Source: an uncultured bacterium
Lineage (GTDB): Bacteria; Bacillota_A; Clostridia; Oscillospirales; Oscillospiraceae
Length of the DNA: 6,957 nucleotides
Assembly (NCBI GenBank): GCA_945917385.1
Contig: CAMEHJ010000058.1
Location: 1 to 6,957 of the forward strand
Direction: 5' to 3'
Shown: positions 1-5,452 of the stretch, in pieces
Position numbering within the stretch: the stretch's first letter is position 1
Layout: each line of letters begins with the position of its first letter
The notes under the pieces: generated by a model
Seen by the model: only the letters and a program-made list of their open reading frames with translations
Database searches by the model: none
Told to the model about the DNA's origin: nothing
Program-made: the position numbers and the translations under genes

Positions 1-1735
1 CGAAGCCCAGCTTGGACTGAAGCTCCGGGCGGAGGAAGGTCTGACGGACATACTGACCGTCGATCTTCATCTCGTCGAGAGAGTAGCCGAAGATCGGGCA
101 GCGTGCGGGGACAAGGTGCTTCATTCTGACGCTGCCGCCGCGGCGGGCAAGGTACTCACGCGTGACCCATTCGCCCATGAAGCCGATGTTGTAAGCGCCG
201 ATATGCTGGTTCGGGATGAGAATGTTCAGGGTGTTGGGGCAGTCAAGCATCTGGTGCAGAAGCATATTCGCCTGTGTGACCTTGCGCCCGGTGGCAAACG
301 GCCAGTAGGAGCCGACGCCCTCGCTCTTGAGGCCGGAGCCTGCGTTGGTGTCCGCGATGGAGGGGTTCTTGAAGCCGCGCGGGGAGATGAGACGCCACAG
401 CCATGCAATGGAGATGGGGACGAACTGAACCATGCCCATAACGCCGTAGTTCGGGGCCATTCTCGTGGAGGGCGGCATACGCACGCCGAAGGAACGGACA
501 TTGACCTCCTGCAGGTCGTTGCCCTTGATGATGTTCTCTATCATCTCACGCGGAATGATAACGCGGGGGTTGGAGCAGGGCTTGCCGGTAGACTCCATGA
601 CGTGCTCCCAGATGAGGCAGGTCGCGCCGGGAATACCGTCCATATTGAAAAACTCAAGCGGCTCGGAGGGGTGGATGCTGATGCGCTCGTAAACGGGGTT
701 GTTGCCGTAGTAGTTATCGCCGTCCATACGCAGAAACCAGCCGTCCTCCGCGTCGGCAATGACGAGGTGACCGGAGCCGTTCTGCATATCCTTGTGGGCG
801 AGGATCATGTCGTCGGCAATGGGGTGGATCTTACAGGTCTCACCGAGGGAGATGTAGTATTTCTCACCGGTGACGGTGTGAGTGCCCATGAGTATCTGCG
901 CGCCGTCCTCGGCTCTGTGGATCTCCTCAAGCATCTCGCTCTTACCGCCGCCGGAAGCGCCCTCGTGCATAAAGACGACTTCGTTTTCATACGGCGACTC
1001 CAGCATTGCGGCGGAAGCGTGGTTGGTGATCCAGCCCTCGTTCTCGCCGATGTCAAGCAGCATTGAGAAAACGCCCTTCTTTGCGGAGGGGCCCGGATAG
1101 AGGTTATACGCGAAAACCTCGTGCAGGTTTTCGCTGCGCTGATGTACAACGACCTGCTTTCCGTCAAAATGGGTGTGACGGAAGGGAGGCGCAACGTAGA
1201 TGATGGCGCGCGGAGTATACTTCTCCTTCACGTCAAAACAGCTCACGAAGCCCTGCATATTCGCGATGGACAGCGCGAAGAATGCGGCGTTCATCGGGCA
1301 GATCATAAGGCTGTCGTAGCCGAAATACTTTCCGCCCGCGCGGAAGGGCAGCATGATGACCTGCTGATTTGCAAACCAGTCCATTGTCTCTTTGCGAAGC
1401 TCGGAGAATTTGTAGCCGTATTTATCCTCAAAGCGCGGCTTGTCCGTGGGCAGATCGTCACCGATGCGCATACAGTCGGGGTCGCGGCGGCGCATATAGT
1501 CCTCCATGAAGTTGACGACGGTGCCGTTCTTCGCGCGGATGACCTCAGCTTCTTTCACAAGACCCTTGCCCTCTATGGGATAGACAACGTCATAGCGGGA
1601 AGAATGAGTAGGGCCGTAGCACATCTCGATGAGGTCGTCCTTTGTTTCGGGGTAGACAAGGACGCGGCACTTCTTGAGGGACGCTCTGAGGTCCTCAGGA
1701 AGAACAAATCTGTCAAAATAAGAATCGGTAAACAT
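1..1735 (-). CDS. PEPCK-like P-loop protein, DUF4914 type (3' end outside the window)
   Basis: The reading frame is open from ATG at 1735 to the left edge, giving 578 residues without a stop, so the C-terminus is missing. It begins MFTDSYFDRFVLPEDL and is preceded by a strong Shine-Dalgarno (AAAGGAGA, 1742-1749), which supports this start. The clearest motif is a Walker A P-loop, GASGGGKSE, with Gly259, Lys265 and Ser266. It follows a beta-strand-like stretch (NEVVFMHE), as in the phosphoenolpyruvate carboxykinase/HPr-kinase fold, where the loop is typically GxSGxGKT. An acidic, aromatic stretch (DAEDGWFLRMDGDNYY, about residues 330-345) lies downstream. The overall sequence recalls the uncharacterised DUF4914 family of roughly 600-residue proteins; that assignment is from memory. 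It does not match true PEPCK well enough to call that enzyme. A nucleotide-dependent phosphotransfer role is inference. It is transcribed alone from its own promoter, divergent from truA. Confidence 0.8.
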   Translation of the reverse strand, partial: MFTDSYFDRFVLPEDLRASLKKCRVLVYPETKDDLIEMCYGPTHSSRYDVVYPIEGKGLVKEAEVIRAKNGTVVNFMEDYMRRRDPDCMRIGDDLPTDKPRFEDKYGYKFSELRKETMDWFANQQVIMLPFRAGGKYFGYDSLMICPMNAAFFALSIANMQGFVSCFDVKEKYTPRAIIYVAPPFRHTHFDGKQVVVHQRSENLHEVFAYNLYPGPSAKKGVFSMLLDIGENEGWITNHASAAMLESPYENEVVFMHEGASGGGKSEMLEEIHRAEDGAQILMGTHTVTGEKYYISLGETCKIHPIADDMILAHKDMQNGSGHLVIADAEDGWFLRMDGDNYYGNNPVYERISIHPSEPLEFFNMDGIPGATCLIWEHVMESTGKPCSNPRVIIPREMIENIIKGNDLQEVNVRSFGVRMPPSTRMAPNYGVMGMVQFVPISIAWLWRLISPRGFKNPSIADTNAGSGLKSEGVGSYWPFATGRKVTQANMLLHQMLDCPNTLNILIPNQHIGAYNIGFMGEWVTREYLARRGGSVRMKHLVPARCPIFGYSLDEMKIDGQYVRQTFLRPELQSKLGF

Positions 1736-1795
1736 ACCTTATCTCCTTTCGTATATCCATTCGATAAATCTTTTGCCATAATATCATTTGTTAAC

Positions 1796-1824
1796 ATTTT
1801 AGCACGTTTTTTATGATACTTCAA
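1796..1824 (-). promoter_or_regulatory. sigma-A promoter of the DUF4914-type gene
   Basis: On the minus strand a -35 box TTGAAG (1819-1824) and a -10 box TAAAAT (1796-1801) are separated by exactly 17 bases. A TG lies one base before the -10 box (TGC-TAAAAT), giving an extended -10. The start of transcription would be near 1789, leaving a leader of about 54 bases before the ATG. Each hexamer differs from consensus by one or two bases. Confidence 0.7.
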
Positions 1825-1876
1825 CCGCGAAAAATAACCGAATTTGCGGCGGCGGCTATCCCGTTTCCGCAGTGTA

Positions 1877-1886
1877 AATGTACATT
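1877..1886. repeat. 10-bp perfect palindrome between divergent promoters
   Basis: AATGTACATT is a perfect palindrome midway between the two divergent promoters. It overlaps a TATAAT-like hexamer on the minus strand (1884-1889) that lacks a recognisable -35 box. It could be a regulator site, but a 10-bp AT-rich palindrome can occur by chance. Nothing else is recognised between 1825 and 1934. Confidence 0.25.
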
Positions 1887-1934
1887 ATAAACAAACATGG
1901 AAAATAATTCTCACGGTCTGAGCTATCGGCCATG

Positions 1935-1963
1935 TTGAAAAAAATCCCGCTTTAATGTAGAAT
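1935..1963 (+). promoter_or_regulatory. sigma-A promoter of truA
   Basis: TTGAAA (1935-1940) and TAGAAT (1958-1963) are separated by exactly 17 bases; each hexamer matches five of six consensus positions. The predicted start is near 1970, only about 14 bases before the truA ATG and just ahead of its Shine-Dalgarno (GAGGTG, 1973-1978). The leader would therefore be very short. Confidence 0.7.
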
Positions 1964-1983
1964 GTACCAAACGAGGTGCGGCT

Positions 1984-2721
1984 ATGCAAAATTATAAGCT
2001 TACTCTCTGCTACGACGGCACAAAATACAAGGGCTGGCAAAGGCAGGGCAATACCGACAATACCATACAGGCAAAGCTGGAGGCGCTGCTCTCGCGTCTG
2101 CTGGGAACCCCTGTCGAGGTTTCCGGCTCCGGACGCACGGACGCCGGGGTGCACGCATACTGTCAGGTCTGCTCCTTCAGGGCGGATACGGAAATGTCTG
2201 CTGAGGATATTCTGTCCGCGCTGCGGCGCTATCTGCCGGAGGATATCGGCGCGGTATCGCTCACGAAGGCTCCGCCTGACTTTCACGCAAGGCTGAGCTG
2301 CCGCGAGAAAAGCTATCTCTACCGTATCTGGAACAGCGACTTACCGAACGTGTTCTCGCGGCGCTACACTTACACCTTCCCCGACGCGCTTAACATATCT
2401 GAGATGCGCCGTGCCGCCGCGCTTATGCTCGGCAGACACGATTTTACTTCGTTCTGCGCGAATAAGCATATGAAAAAATCCGCCGTGCGTGAGCTGCGAA
2501 GCATCGAGATATACCGGCATGAGGAAGAGCTTCGTATTCTCCTCACGGGGGACGGCTTTCTTTACAACATGGTCAGGATCATCGTCGGCACGCTTATCGA
2601 GGTCGGCATCGGCGCAAGAAGCGCGGACAGTATTCCGGATATTCTTCGCGCAAAAGACAGGTCGCAGGCAGGCTTTACCGCGCCGGCACAGGGTCTTGCG
2701 TTATATGAGGTTAAATATTGA
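1984..2721 (+). CDS. truA: tRNA pseudouridine synthase A
   Basis: The product is a 245-residue TruA, the normal family length. TruA isomerises uridines to pseudouridine at positions 38-40 of the tRNA anticodon stem-loop. The signature GRTDAGVHA spans residues 50-58, with catalytic Asp53. Other family blocks are YDGTKYKGWQRQ (10-21), FHARLSCREKSYLYRI (100-115, with the conserved active-site Tyr111), GRHDFTSF (150-157) and GDGFLYNMVR (189-198, with the conserved Arg198). The start is set by GAGGTG five bases upstream and by the family-typical N-terminus. It has its own promoter and its own terminator, so it looks monocistronic. In many Clostridia truA lies near ribosomal-protein or ecf transporter genes; no such neighbour is visible here. 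Confidence 0.96.
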   Translation: MQNYKLTLCYDGTKYKGWQRQGNTDNTIQAKLEALLSRLLGTPVEVSGSGRTDAGVHAYCQVCSFRADTEMSAEDILSALRRYLPEDIGAVSLTKAPPDFHARLSCREKSYLYRIWNSDLPNVFSRRYTYTFPDALNISEMRRAAALMLGRHDFTSFCANKHMKKSAVRELRSIEIYRHEEELRILLTGDGFLYNMVRIIVGTLIEVGIGARSADSIPDILRAKDRSQAGFTAPAQGLALYEVKY

Positions 2722-2724
2722 TTT

Positions 2725-2754
2725 ATAATCCGCCTGACGGCGGATTATTTTTTT
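2725..2754 (+). terminator. intrinsic terminator of truA
   Basis: A perfect 10-bp stem pairs ATAATCCGCC (2725-2734) with GGCGGATTAT (2739-2748) around a TGAC loop, followed by a run of seven T (2748-2754). It begins three bases after the truA stop, and separates truA from the spore genes downstream. Confidence 0.92.
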
Positions 2755-2782
2755 CATAAAGATTCTGTTTCTGCTAATAATA
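2753..2782 (+). promoter_or_regulatory. possible sigma-G (forespore) promoter of spoVAD-spoVAE
   Basis: TTCATA (2753-2758) and AATAATA (2776-2782) lie 17 bases apart. They resemble the forespore sigma-G pattern (-35 near TGMATA, -10 near CATNNTA) with about one or two mismatches each. spoVA genes are sigma-G dependent in Bacillus and clostridia, so such a promoter is expected here. The stretch is an AT-rich TAA repeat, which can mimic a -10 box in several registers (2779-2785 is an alternative). Confidence 0.35.
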
Positions 2783-2820
2783 ATACCATTCATCAAAAAC
2801 CTTTTGAAAGGCTGATAGCA

Positions 2821-3834
2821 ATGATAAAAAAAATCGGCAGCCGCAGCTATGCGCCCGACGTGCCGGTGTCGGTTCTCTCCTCCGCCGCGGTAGTGGGCAA
2901 GAAAGAGGGCGAGGGGCCGCTGAAAGGCTGCTTTGACTTTATCTCGGACGACTCATACTTCGGGGAGAGCAGTTGGGAAAAAGCCGAGAGCCGCATGATA
3001 AAGCAGACCTTCGACATCGCCTGCCGCAAGGCCGGCGTCTCCCCCGCCGCACTCGACGCGGTTTTCTCCGGCGACCTTTTAAACCAGTGCGTAAGCTCCG
3101 CCTTTGCAATGAAGGACAGCTCGGTGCCGTATTTCGGACTGTACGGCGCGTGCTCCACGATGACGGAGTCGCTGTCGCTTGCATCCCTGCTCATCGCCTC
3201 GGGCGGTATGCACTCTGCCTGCGCCGTCACCGGCTCGCACTTCTGCTCGGCGGAGCGGCAGTACCGCTTCCCGCTGGAATACGGCGGTCAGCGCACCCCG
3301 ACCTCGCAGTGGACGGTCACGGGGGCGGGCGCGGCCATCCTTTCTGCCGCCGGAGCCGGGCCGTATATCACCTGCGTCACGCCGGGAAAAATAGTTGATG
3401 CGGGCATAAATGACGCGAACAACATGGGCGCCGCCATGGCTCCCGCCGCCTACGACACACTCACCGCGCACTTCATGGACACCGGCAGAACTCCTGACTA
3501 CTACGACGCGATTTTTACCGGCGACCTCGGCGCCGTCGGACACGACATTCTGCAGGAGCTGTTCAGGAAAGACGGCATTGAGCTTAGAGCGCGCTACATG
3601 GACTGCGGAGTTCTGATGTTCGATTTGAACACGCAGGATGTGCACGCGGGCGGTTCGGGCTGCGGCTGCTGCGCGTCGGTATTGTGCGCGCATATAATCC
3701 CCGCGATGCGGCGCGGCGTATGGAAGCGAGTACTCGTCGCGGCAACGGGTGCACTGATGAGCCCGCTGAGCTGTCAGCAGGGCTGCGCCATCCCCGGCAT
3801 AAGCCATGCCGTAAGTATAGAAACCGAGGTGTAA
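2821..3834 (+). CDS. spoVAD: stage V sporulation protein AD
   Basis: The product is 337 residues, close to the length of Bacillus SpoVAD. SpoVAD has a thiolase-like fold and binds dipicolinic acid (DPA) as part of the SpoVA machinery that moves DPA into the forespore during sporulation and releases it in germination. Recognisable blocks are SGDLLNQC (83-90), GLYGACSTMTESLSLAS (106-122, with Cys111 at the thiolase nucleophile position), SHFCSAERQYRFPLE (139-153), RTPTSQWTVTGAGA (158-171), TGDLGAVGHDIL (233-244) and the Cys-rich GGSGCGCCASVLC (277-289). The start has GAAAGG (2806-2811) nine bases upstream. spoVAE follows one base after the stop, so the two are co-transcribed. The usual upstream partner spoVAC is absent here; the preceding gene is truA with a terminator. 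Confidence 0.97.
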   Translation: MIKKIGSRSYAPDVPVSVLSSAAVVGKKEGEGPLKGCFDFISDDSYFGESSWEKAESRMIKQTFDIACRKAGVSPAALDAVFSGDLLNQCVSSAFAMKDSSVPYFGLYGACSTMTESLSLASLLIASGGMHSACAVTGSHFCSAERQYRFPLEYGGQRTPTSQWTVTGAGAAILSAAGAGPYITCVTPGKIVDAGINDANNMGAAMAPAAYDTLTAHFMDTGRTPDYYDAIFTGDLGAVGHDILQELFRKDGIELRARYMDCGVLMFDLNTQDVHAGGSGCGCCASVLCAHIIPAMRRGVWKRVLVAATGALMSPLSCQQGCAIPGISHAVSIETEV

Positions 3835-3835
3835 T

Positions 3836-4213
3836 ATGGATATTGTTCTTCCGTATATCAAGGCCTTTGTCGTTGGCGGGATACTCTGTGTTATAGGTCA
3901 GCTTCTGATTGACAAGACAAAGCTCACCCCCGCGAGAATACTGACGGCCTACGTCGTCGCGGGGGTCGTGCTCGGTGCAGTCGGCATTTATCAGCCGCTT
4001 GCGGATTTTGCGGGTGCGGGGGCAACGGTGCCTCTGACAGGCTTCGGGAATCTGCTTGCGCGCGGCGTAAAAAAAGCGGTCGAGGAAAAAGGACTGATCG
4101 GCATATTCACCGGCGGCTTCACCGCGGCTGCGGGCGGGATTGCCGCGGCGGTATTCTTCGGACTGCTGTTTTCGCTGATAGCAAAGCCGAAGGACAAAAA
4201 CGGAAAAAAATAA
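3836..4213 (+). CDS. spoVAE: stage V sporulation protein AE (SpoVAEb type)
   Basis: This is a small integral-membrane protein of 125 residues. SpoVAE is thought to sit in the spore inner membrane with SpoVAC and SpoVAD as part of the DPA channel. Hydrophobic segments lie at about residues 3-25, 35-52 and 94-116, with a glycine-rich GAGATVPLTGFG signature (60-71) before an amphipathic, charged stretch (GVKKAVEEKG, 77-86). The tail is lysine-rich (KPKDKNGKK), consistent with a cytoplasmic end. The ATG lies one base past the spoVAD stop and its Shine-Dalgarno (GAGGTG, 3826-3831) is inside spoVAD, so translation is probably coupled. Confidence 0.95.
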   Translation: MDIVLPYIKAFVVGGILCVIGQLLIDKTKLTPARILTAYVVAGVVLGAVGIYQPLADFAGAGATVPLTGFGNLLARGVKKAVEEKGLIGIFTGGFTAAAGGIAAAVFFGLLFSLIAKPKDKNGKK

Positions 4214-4220
4214 TATATGG

Positions 4221-4250
4221 AATGACCCGGCTCATTCGAGCCGGGTCATT
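4221..4250. repeat. 30-bp palindromic hairpin, copy 1, downstream of spoVAE
   Basis: Arms AATGACCCGGCTC (4221-4233) and GAGCCGGGTCATT (4238-4250) form a perfect 13-bp stem with an ATTC loop. It lies seven bases after the spoVAE stop. It is not followed by a T-run (next bases CTCAGCG), so it is not a textbook intrinsic terminator, although it may end or stabilise the spoVAE transcript. An identical 30-bp copy is at 4722-4751. Confidence 0.9.
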
Positions 4251-4353
4251 CTCAGCGTGCCAAAAAACGGTATTTCTGCAATTTGCTTGTTTTTACTATG
4301 TGCCGGTGCGGTATTCTCAAGGCTTGTCTTGTGTAAAGGGAGCCTTACTTTTA

Positions 4354-4400
4354 CCCTCTCAGTCGGCTTTGCCGACAGCTCTCCCAAAGGGAGAGCCAAG
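4354..4400. repeat. double-hairpin repeat unit, first copy
   Basis: Two adjacent hairpins. The first pairs GTCGGC (4362-4367) with GCCGAC (4371-4376) around TTT. The second pairs GCTCTCCC (4378-4385) with GGGAGAGC (4389-4396) around AAA. The unit opens with CCCTCTCA and closes with CAAG. The same two-hairpin plan recurs at 4642-4697. I recognise this pattern as a common intergenic repeat of Oscillospirales genomes (from memory). Confidence 0.7.
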
Positions 4401-4405
4401 AATGC

Positions 4406-4434
4406 AAAGGAACGACACGCAGGTCGTTCCCTAC
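4406..4434 (-). repeat. GTAGGG-type hairpin repeat, copy 1 (inverted)
   Basis: GGAACGAC (4409-4416) pairs perfectly with GTCGTTCC (4423-4430) around a six-base loop. Read on the minus strand it starts TGTAGGGAACGACC and matches the copy at 4452-4484. The two lie head to head, with 17 bases between their GTAGGG ends. Confidence 0.75.
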
Positions 4435-4451
4435 ATTTTTCATAAACGCTT

Positions 4452-4484
4452 CGTAGGGAACGGCCTGTGTGCCGTTCCCTTTTT
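4452..4484 (+). repeat. GTAGGG-type hairpin repeat, copy 2, terminator-like
   Basis: AGGGAACGGC (4455-4464) pairs perfectly with GCCGTTCCCT (4471-4480) around CTGTGT. A run of five T (4480-4484) follows, so this copy could act as an intrinsic terminator for plus-strand transcripts that read past spoVAE. Its sequence is the inverted sister of 4406-4434. One stem pair differs as A-T versus G-C, so pairing is kept. Confidence 0.7.
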
Positions 4485-4497
4485 CACAAATCATTAT

Positions 4498-4579
4498 CCG
4501 TAGGGGACGGGCGCAGGGCTCCCGTCCCGCATGTCAGTCTCGCATCGTTTTTGCGGGAGGCGAAACGCCTCCCCTACGG
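4498..4579. repeat. 82-bp MITE-like unit with 10-bp terminal inverted repeats
   Basis: The ends CCGTAGGGGA (4498-4507) and TCCCCTACGG (4570-4579) are perfect inverted repeats. Each end is also part of its own hairpin. On the left GGGACGGG (4504-4511) pairs with CCCGTCCC (4521-4528); on the right GGGAGGCG (4555-4562) pairs with CGCCTCCC (4566-4573) around AAA. No clear target-site duplication is seen and there is no coding capacity. It may be a non-autonomous mobile element, or simply two inverted members of the GTAGGG family. Confidence 0.6.
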
Positions 4580-4640
4580 CGTCTGCATTTTATCTTGACA
4601 GAATAGCGGCAAGTCGAACACCTCAACATTACTATGCTTC

Positions 4641-4717
4641 AACCCCTCCGGGTCGCCTAATGGCGACCCACCTCCCCTTGCACAGGGGAGGCAAAGGAAA
4701 GAAGTTTTTTGACAACC
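4641..4717. repeat. double-hairpin repeat unit, second copy, with conserved tail
   Basis: GGGTCGCC (4650-4657) pairs with GGCGACCC (4662-4669) around TAAT. CCTCCCCT (4671-4678) then pairs with AGGGGAGG (4684-4691) around TGCAC. The unit opens with CCCCTCC and ends in GCAAAGGAAAG and a TTTTTTGAC tail (4692-4713). The plan parallels 4354-4400, and the tail reappears at 5556-5585. Confidence 0.7.
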
Positions 4718-4720
4718 TCA

Positions 4721-4752
4721 CAATGACCCGGCTCATTCGAGCCGGGTCATTG
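4721..4752. repeat. palindromic hairpin, copy 2, on the hsp20 side
   Basis: Bases 4722-4751 are identical to 4221-4250, with one extra C-G pair (4721/4752) that makes the stem 14 bp. It lies about 90 bases past the hsp20 stop when read on the minus strand. No T-run follows on that strand (TGAGGTTG), so it is a palindrome rather than a classical intrinsic terminator. Confidence 0.9.
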
Positions 4753-4762
4753 CATCTAATTT

Positions 4763-4848
4763 ACATAATTTTATTCACATAATCTATTTTACGTAACTTT
4801 ATTTACATAAGCTTTTGCTTACATAATTTAGTTTACATAAGTTATTTG
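4763..4848. repeat. 14-bp AT-rich tandem repeat array, six units
   Basis: The core ACATAA (once ACGTAA) starts at 4763, 4777, 4791, 4805, 4821 and 4835. The spacing is 14 bases except for one 16-base unit that contains a small TAAGC/GCTTA hairpin (4808-4821). The approximate unit is ACATAATTTTATTT. The last unit runs into the hsp20 stop codon (4842-4844), so the array forms the immediate 3' untranslated region of hsp20. Confidence 0.75.
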
Positions 4849-5276
4849 ATTTCAAGCCGGCGGCTTGCGGGAATTTCTGCCGCCTTCTTCGGCAGGGTCA
4901 GCGTCAGAACACCGTCGTTGTAGGCGGCCTCGATGGCGTCCACATTCACGCCGGAGACATCAAAGCTTCTGGTGTAGGTGCCGCTGAAACGCTCACGCTT
5001 GATGTAATTGCCCTTCTCGTCCTTGTCCTCATTGTTGTAATTTCTCTCGGCGGTGATGGTCAGGCAGTCGTTCTCGATGTCGATCTTGATGTCCTCCTTG
5101 TTGAAGCCGGGCAGCTCGGATTCAAGCTTATAAGCGTCACCGGTGTCGATAACGTCGGTGCGGAATGCGGTGGCGTGATTGCCGGAGAAGAAGCTGCGCT
5201 CCATGTCGTCAAACATTCTGAACGGGTCGTAGGTCATTGCGCGGTTGGTGCGTCCAAAAGGAATAAGTTCAAACAT
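4842..5276 (-). CDS. Hsp20/alpha-crystallin family small heat-shock protein
   Basis: This 144-residue cytoplasmic chaperone would bind unfolding proteins without ATP and hold them for refolding. The N-terminal arm contains YDPFRMFDDMERSFF (16-30), typical of bacterial sHSPs. The alpha-crystallin domain spans about residues 40-131 and shows ELPGFNKEDI (54-63), IKRERFSGTYTRSF (92-105) and the hallmark AYNDGVLTLTLPK (118-130). The C-terminal LEI (141-143) fits the I-x-I/V motif that links dimers into larger oligomers. The start is set by GGAGG (5284-5288) seven bases upstream. Control is probably by HrcA through the CIRCE operator at 5414-5440. No intrinsic terminator follows, only AT-rich tandem repeats and a palindrome. 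Confidence 0.95.
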   Translation of the reverse strand: MFELIPFGRTNRAMTYDPFRMFDDMERSFFSGNHATAFRTDVIDTGDAYKLESELPGFNKEDIKIDIENDCLTITAERNYNNEDKDEKGNYIKRERFSGTYTRSFDVSGVNVDAIEAAYNDGVLTLTLPKKAAEIPASRRLEIK

Positions 5277-5322
5277 AATAATACCTCCATTTATACTGTA
5301 AATATTTTTAACTTAATTTTGG

Positions 5323-5334
5323 ATGAAGCTTCAT
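5323..5334. repeat. 12-bp perfect palindrome in the hsp20 leader
   Basis: ATGAAGCTTCAT is a perfect palindrome about 47 bases upstream of the hsp20 ATG. Its GATGAA half (5322-5327) can also pair with TTCATC at 5344-5349, which would make a hairpin in the leader RNA. A role as protein site or RNA structure is unproven. Confidence 0.4.
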
Positions 5335-5413
5335 TTCTTTCGTTTCATCTTGTATATAAAATACCAAACAAATATTAATAAATATAGCAATAAATATGAA
5401 CACATTATGAATA

Positions 5414-5440
5414 TTAGCACTCTCATCTTTTAAGTGCTAA
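5414..5440 (-). promoter_or_regulatory. CIRCE operator (HrcA site) of hsp20
   Basis: TTAGCACTC (5414-5422), nine bases, then AAGTGCTAA (5432-5440). This matches the CIRCE consensus TTAGCACTC-N9-GAGTGCTAA at all but one position. HrcA binds CIRCE as a heat-shock repressor. The site lies between the 3' end of galE and the 5' end of hsp20, both on the minus strand, so hsp20 is the only plausible target. It is 137 bases from the hsp20 ATG. Confidence 0.93.
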
Positions 5441-5452
5441 TTCGGAGACTCG

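Larger units (their letters stand above)
4221..4752. repeat. composite intergenic repeat cluster between convergent spoVAE and hsp20
   Basis: This gene-free block holds at least eight perfect-stem hairpins from three apparent families, listed separately. It is bracketed by two exact copies of a 30-bp palindrome. The stretches 4251-4353 and 4580-4640 show nothing I recognise. No frame in the block gives a plausible protein: the short ORFs run through the hairpins, and their composition follows the repeats. Similar GC-rich palindromes are scattered between genes of many gut Clostridia; that is from memory and was not searched. Confidence 0.8.

Noticed and set aside
116..1066. 316-residue open frame on the plus strand
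   Set aside because: It lies wholly antisense to the DUF4914-type gene, whose product shows a P-loop and coherent protein sequence. The plus-strand frame has no recognisable motif or ribosome site and is explained by GC-biased codon use.
1121..1816. 231-residue open frame on the plus strand
   Set aside because: It is antisense to the start of the DUF4914-type gene and runs through that gene's Shine-Dalgarno and promoter. No family resemblance was seen.
1884..1889. Second minus-strand promoter (TATAAT)
   Set aside because: No -35-like hexamer is found 16-18 bases upstream, and the promoter at 1796-1824 is much better.
3079..3861. 260-residue open frame on the minus strand
   Set aside because: It is antisense to spoVAD, is Arg/Ala-rich in a shadow-like way, and has no motif.
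4221..4250. Classical intrinsic terminator of spoVAE
   Set aside because: The stem is strong, but there is no T-run on the plus strand, so it is listed as a palindromic repeat.
4354..4717. Possible CRISPR array
   Set aside because: The repeats are palindromic, of differing sequence and orientation, and not evenly spaced by unique spacers.
4222..4782. Short open frames in the intergenic block (93 and 83 residues)
   Set aside because: They begin in or cross the palindromes and repeat hairpins. Their residues simply follow the repeat sequence and there is no good ribosome site.
4763..4848. 14-bp tandem array as a plasmid-type iteron origin
   Set aside because: There is no replication initiator gene or DnaA-box cluster nearby, and the neighbours are chromosomal genes. 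Plain tandem repeat is the safer call.
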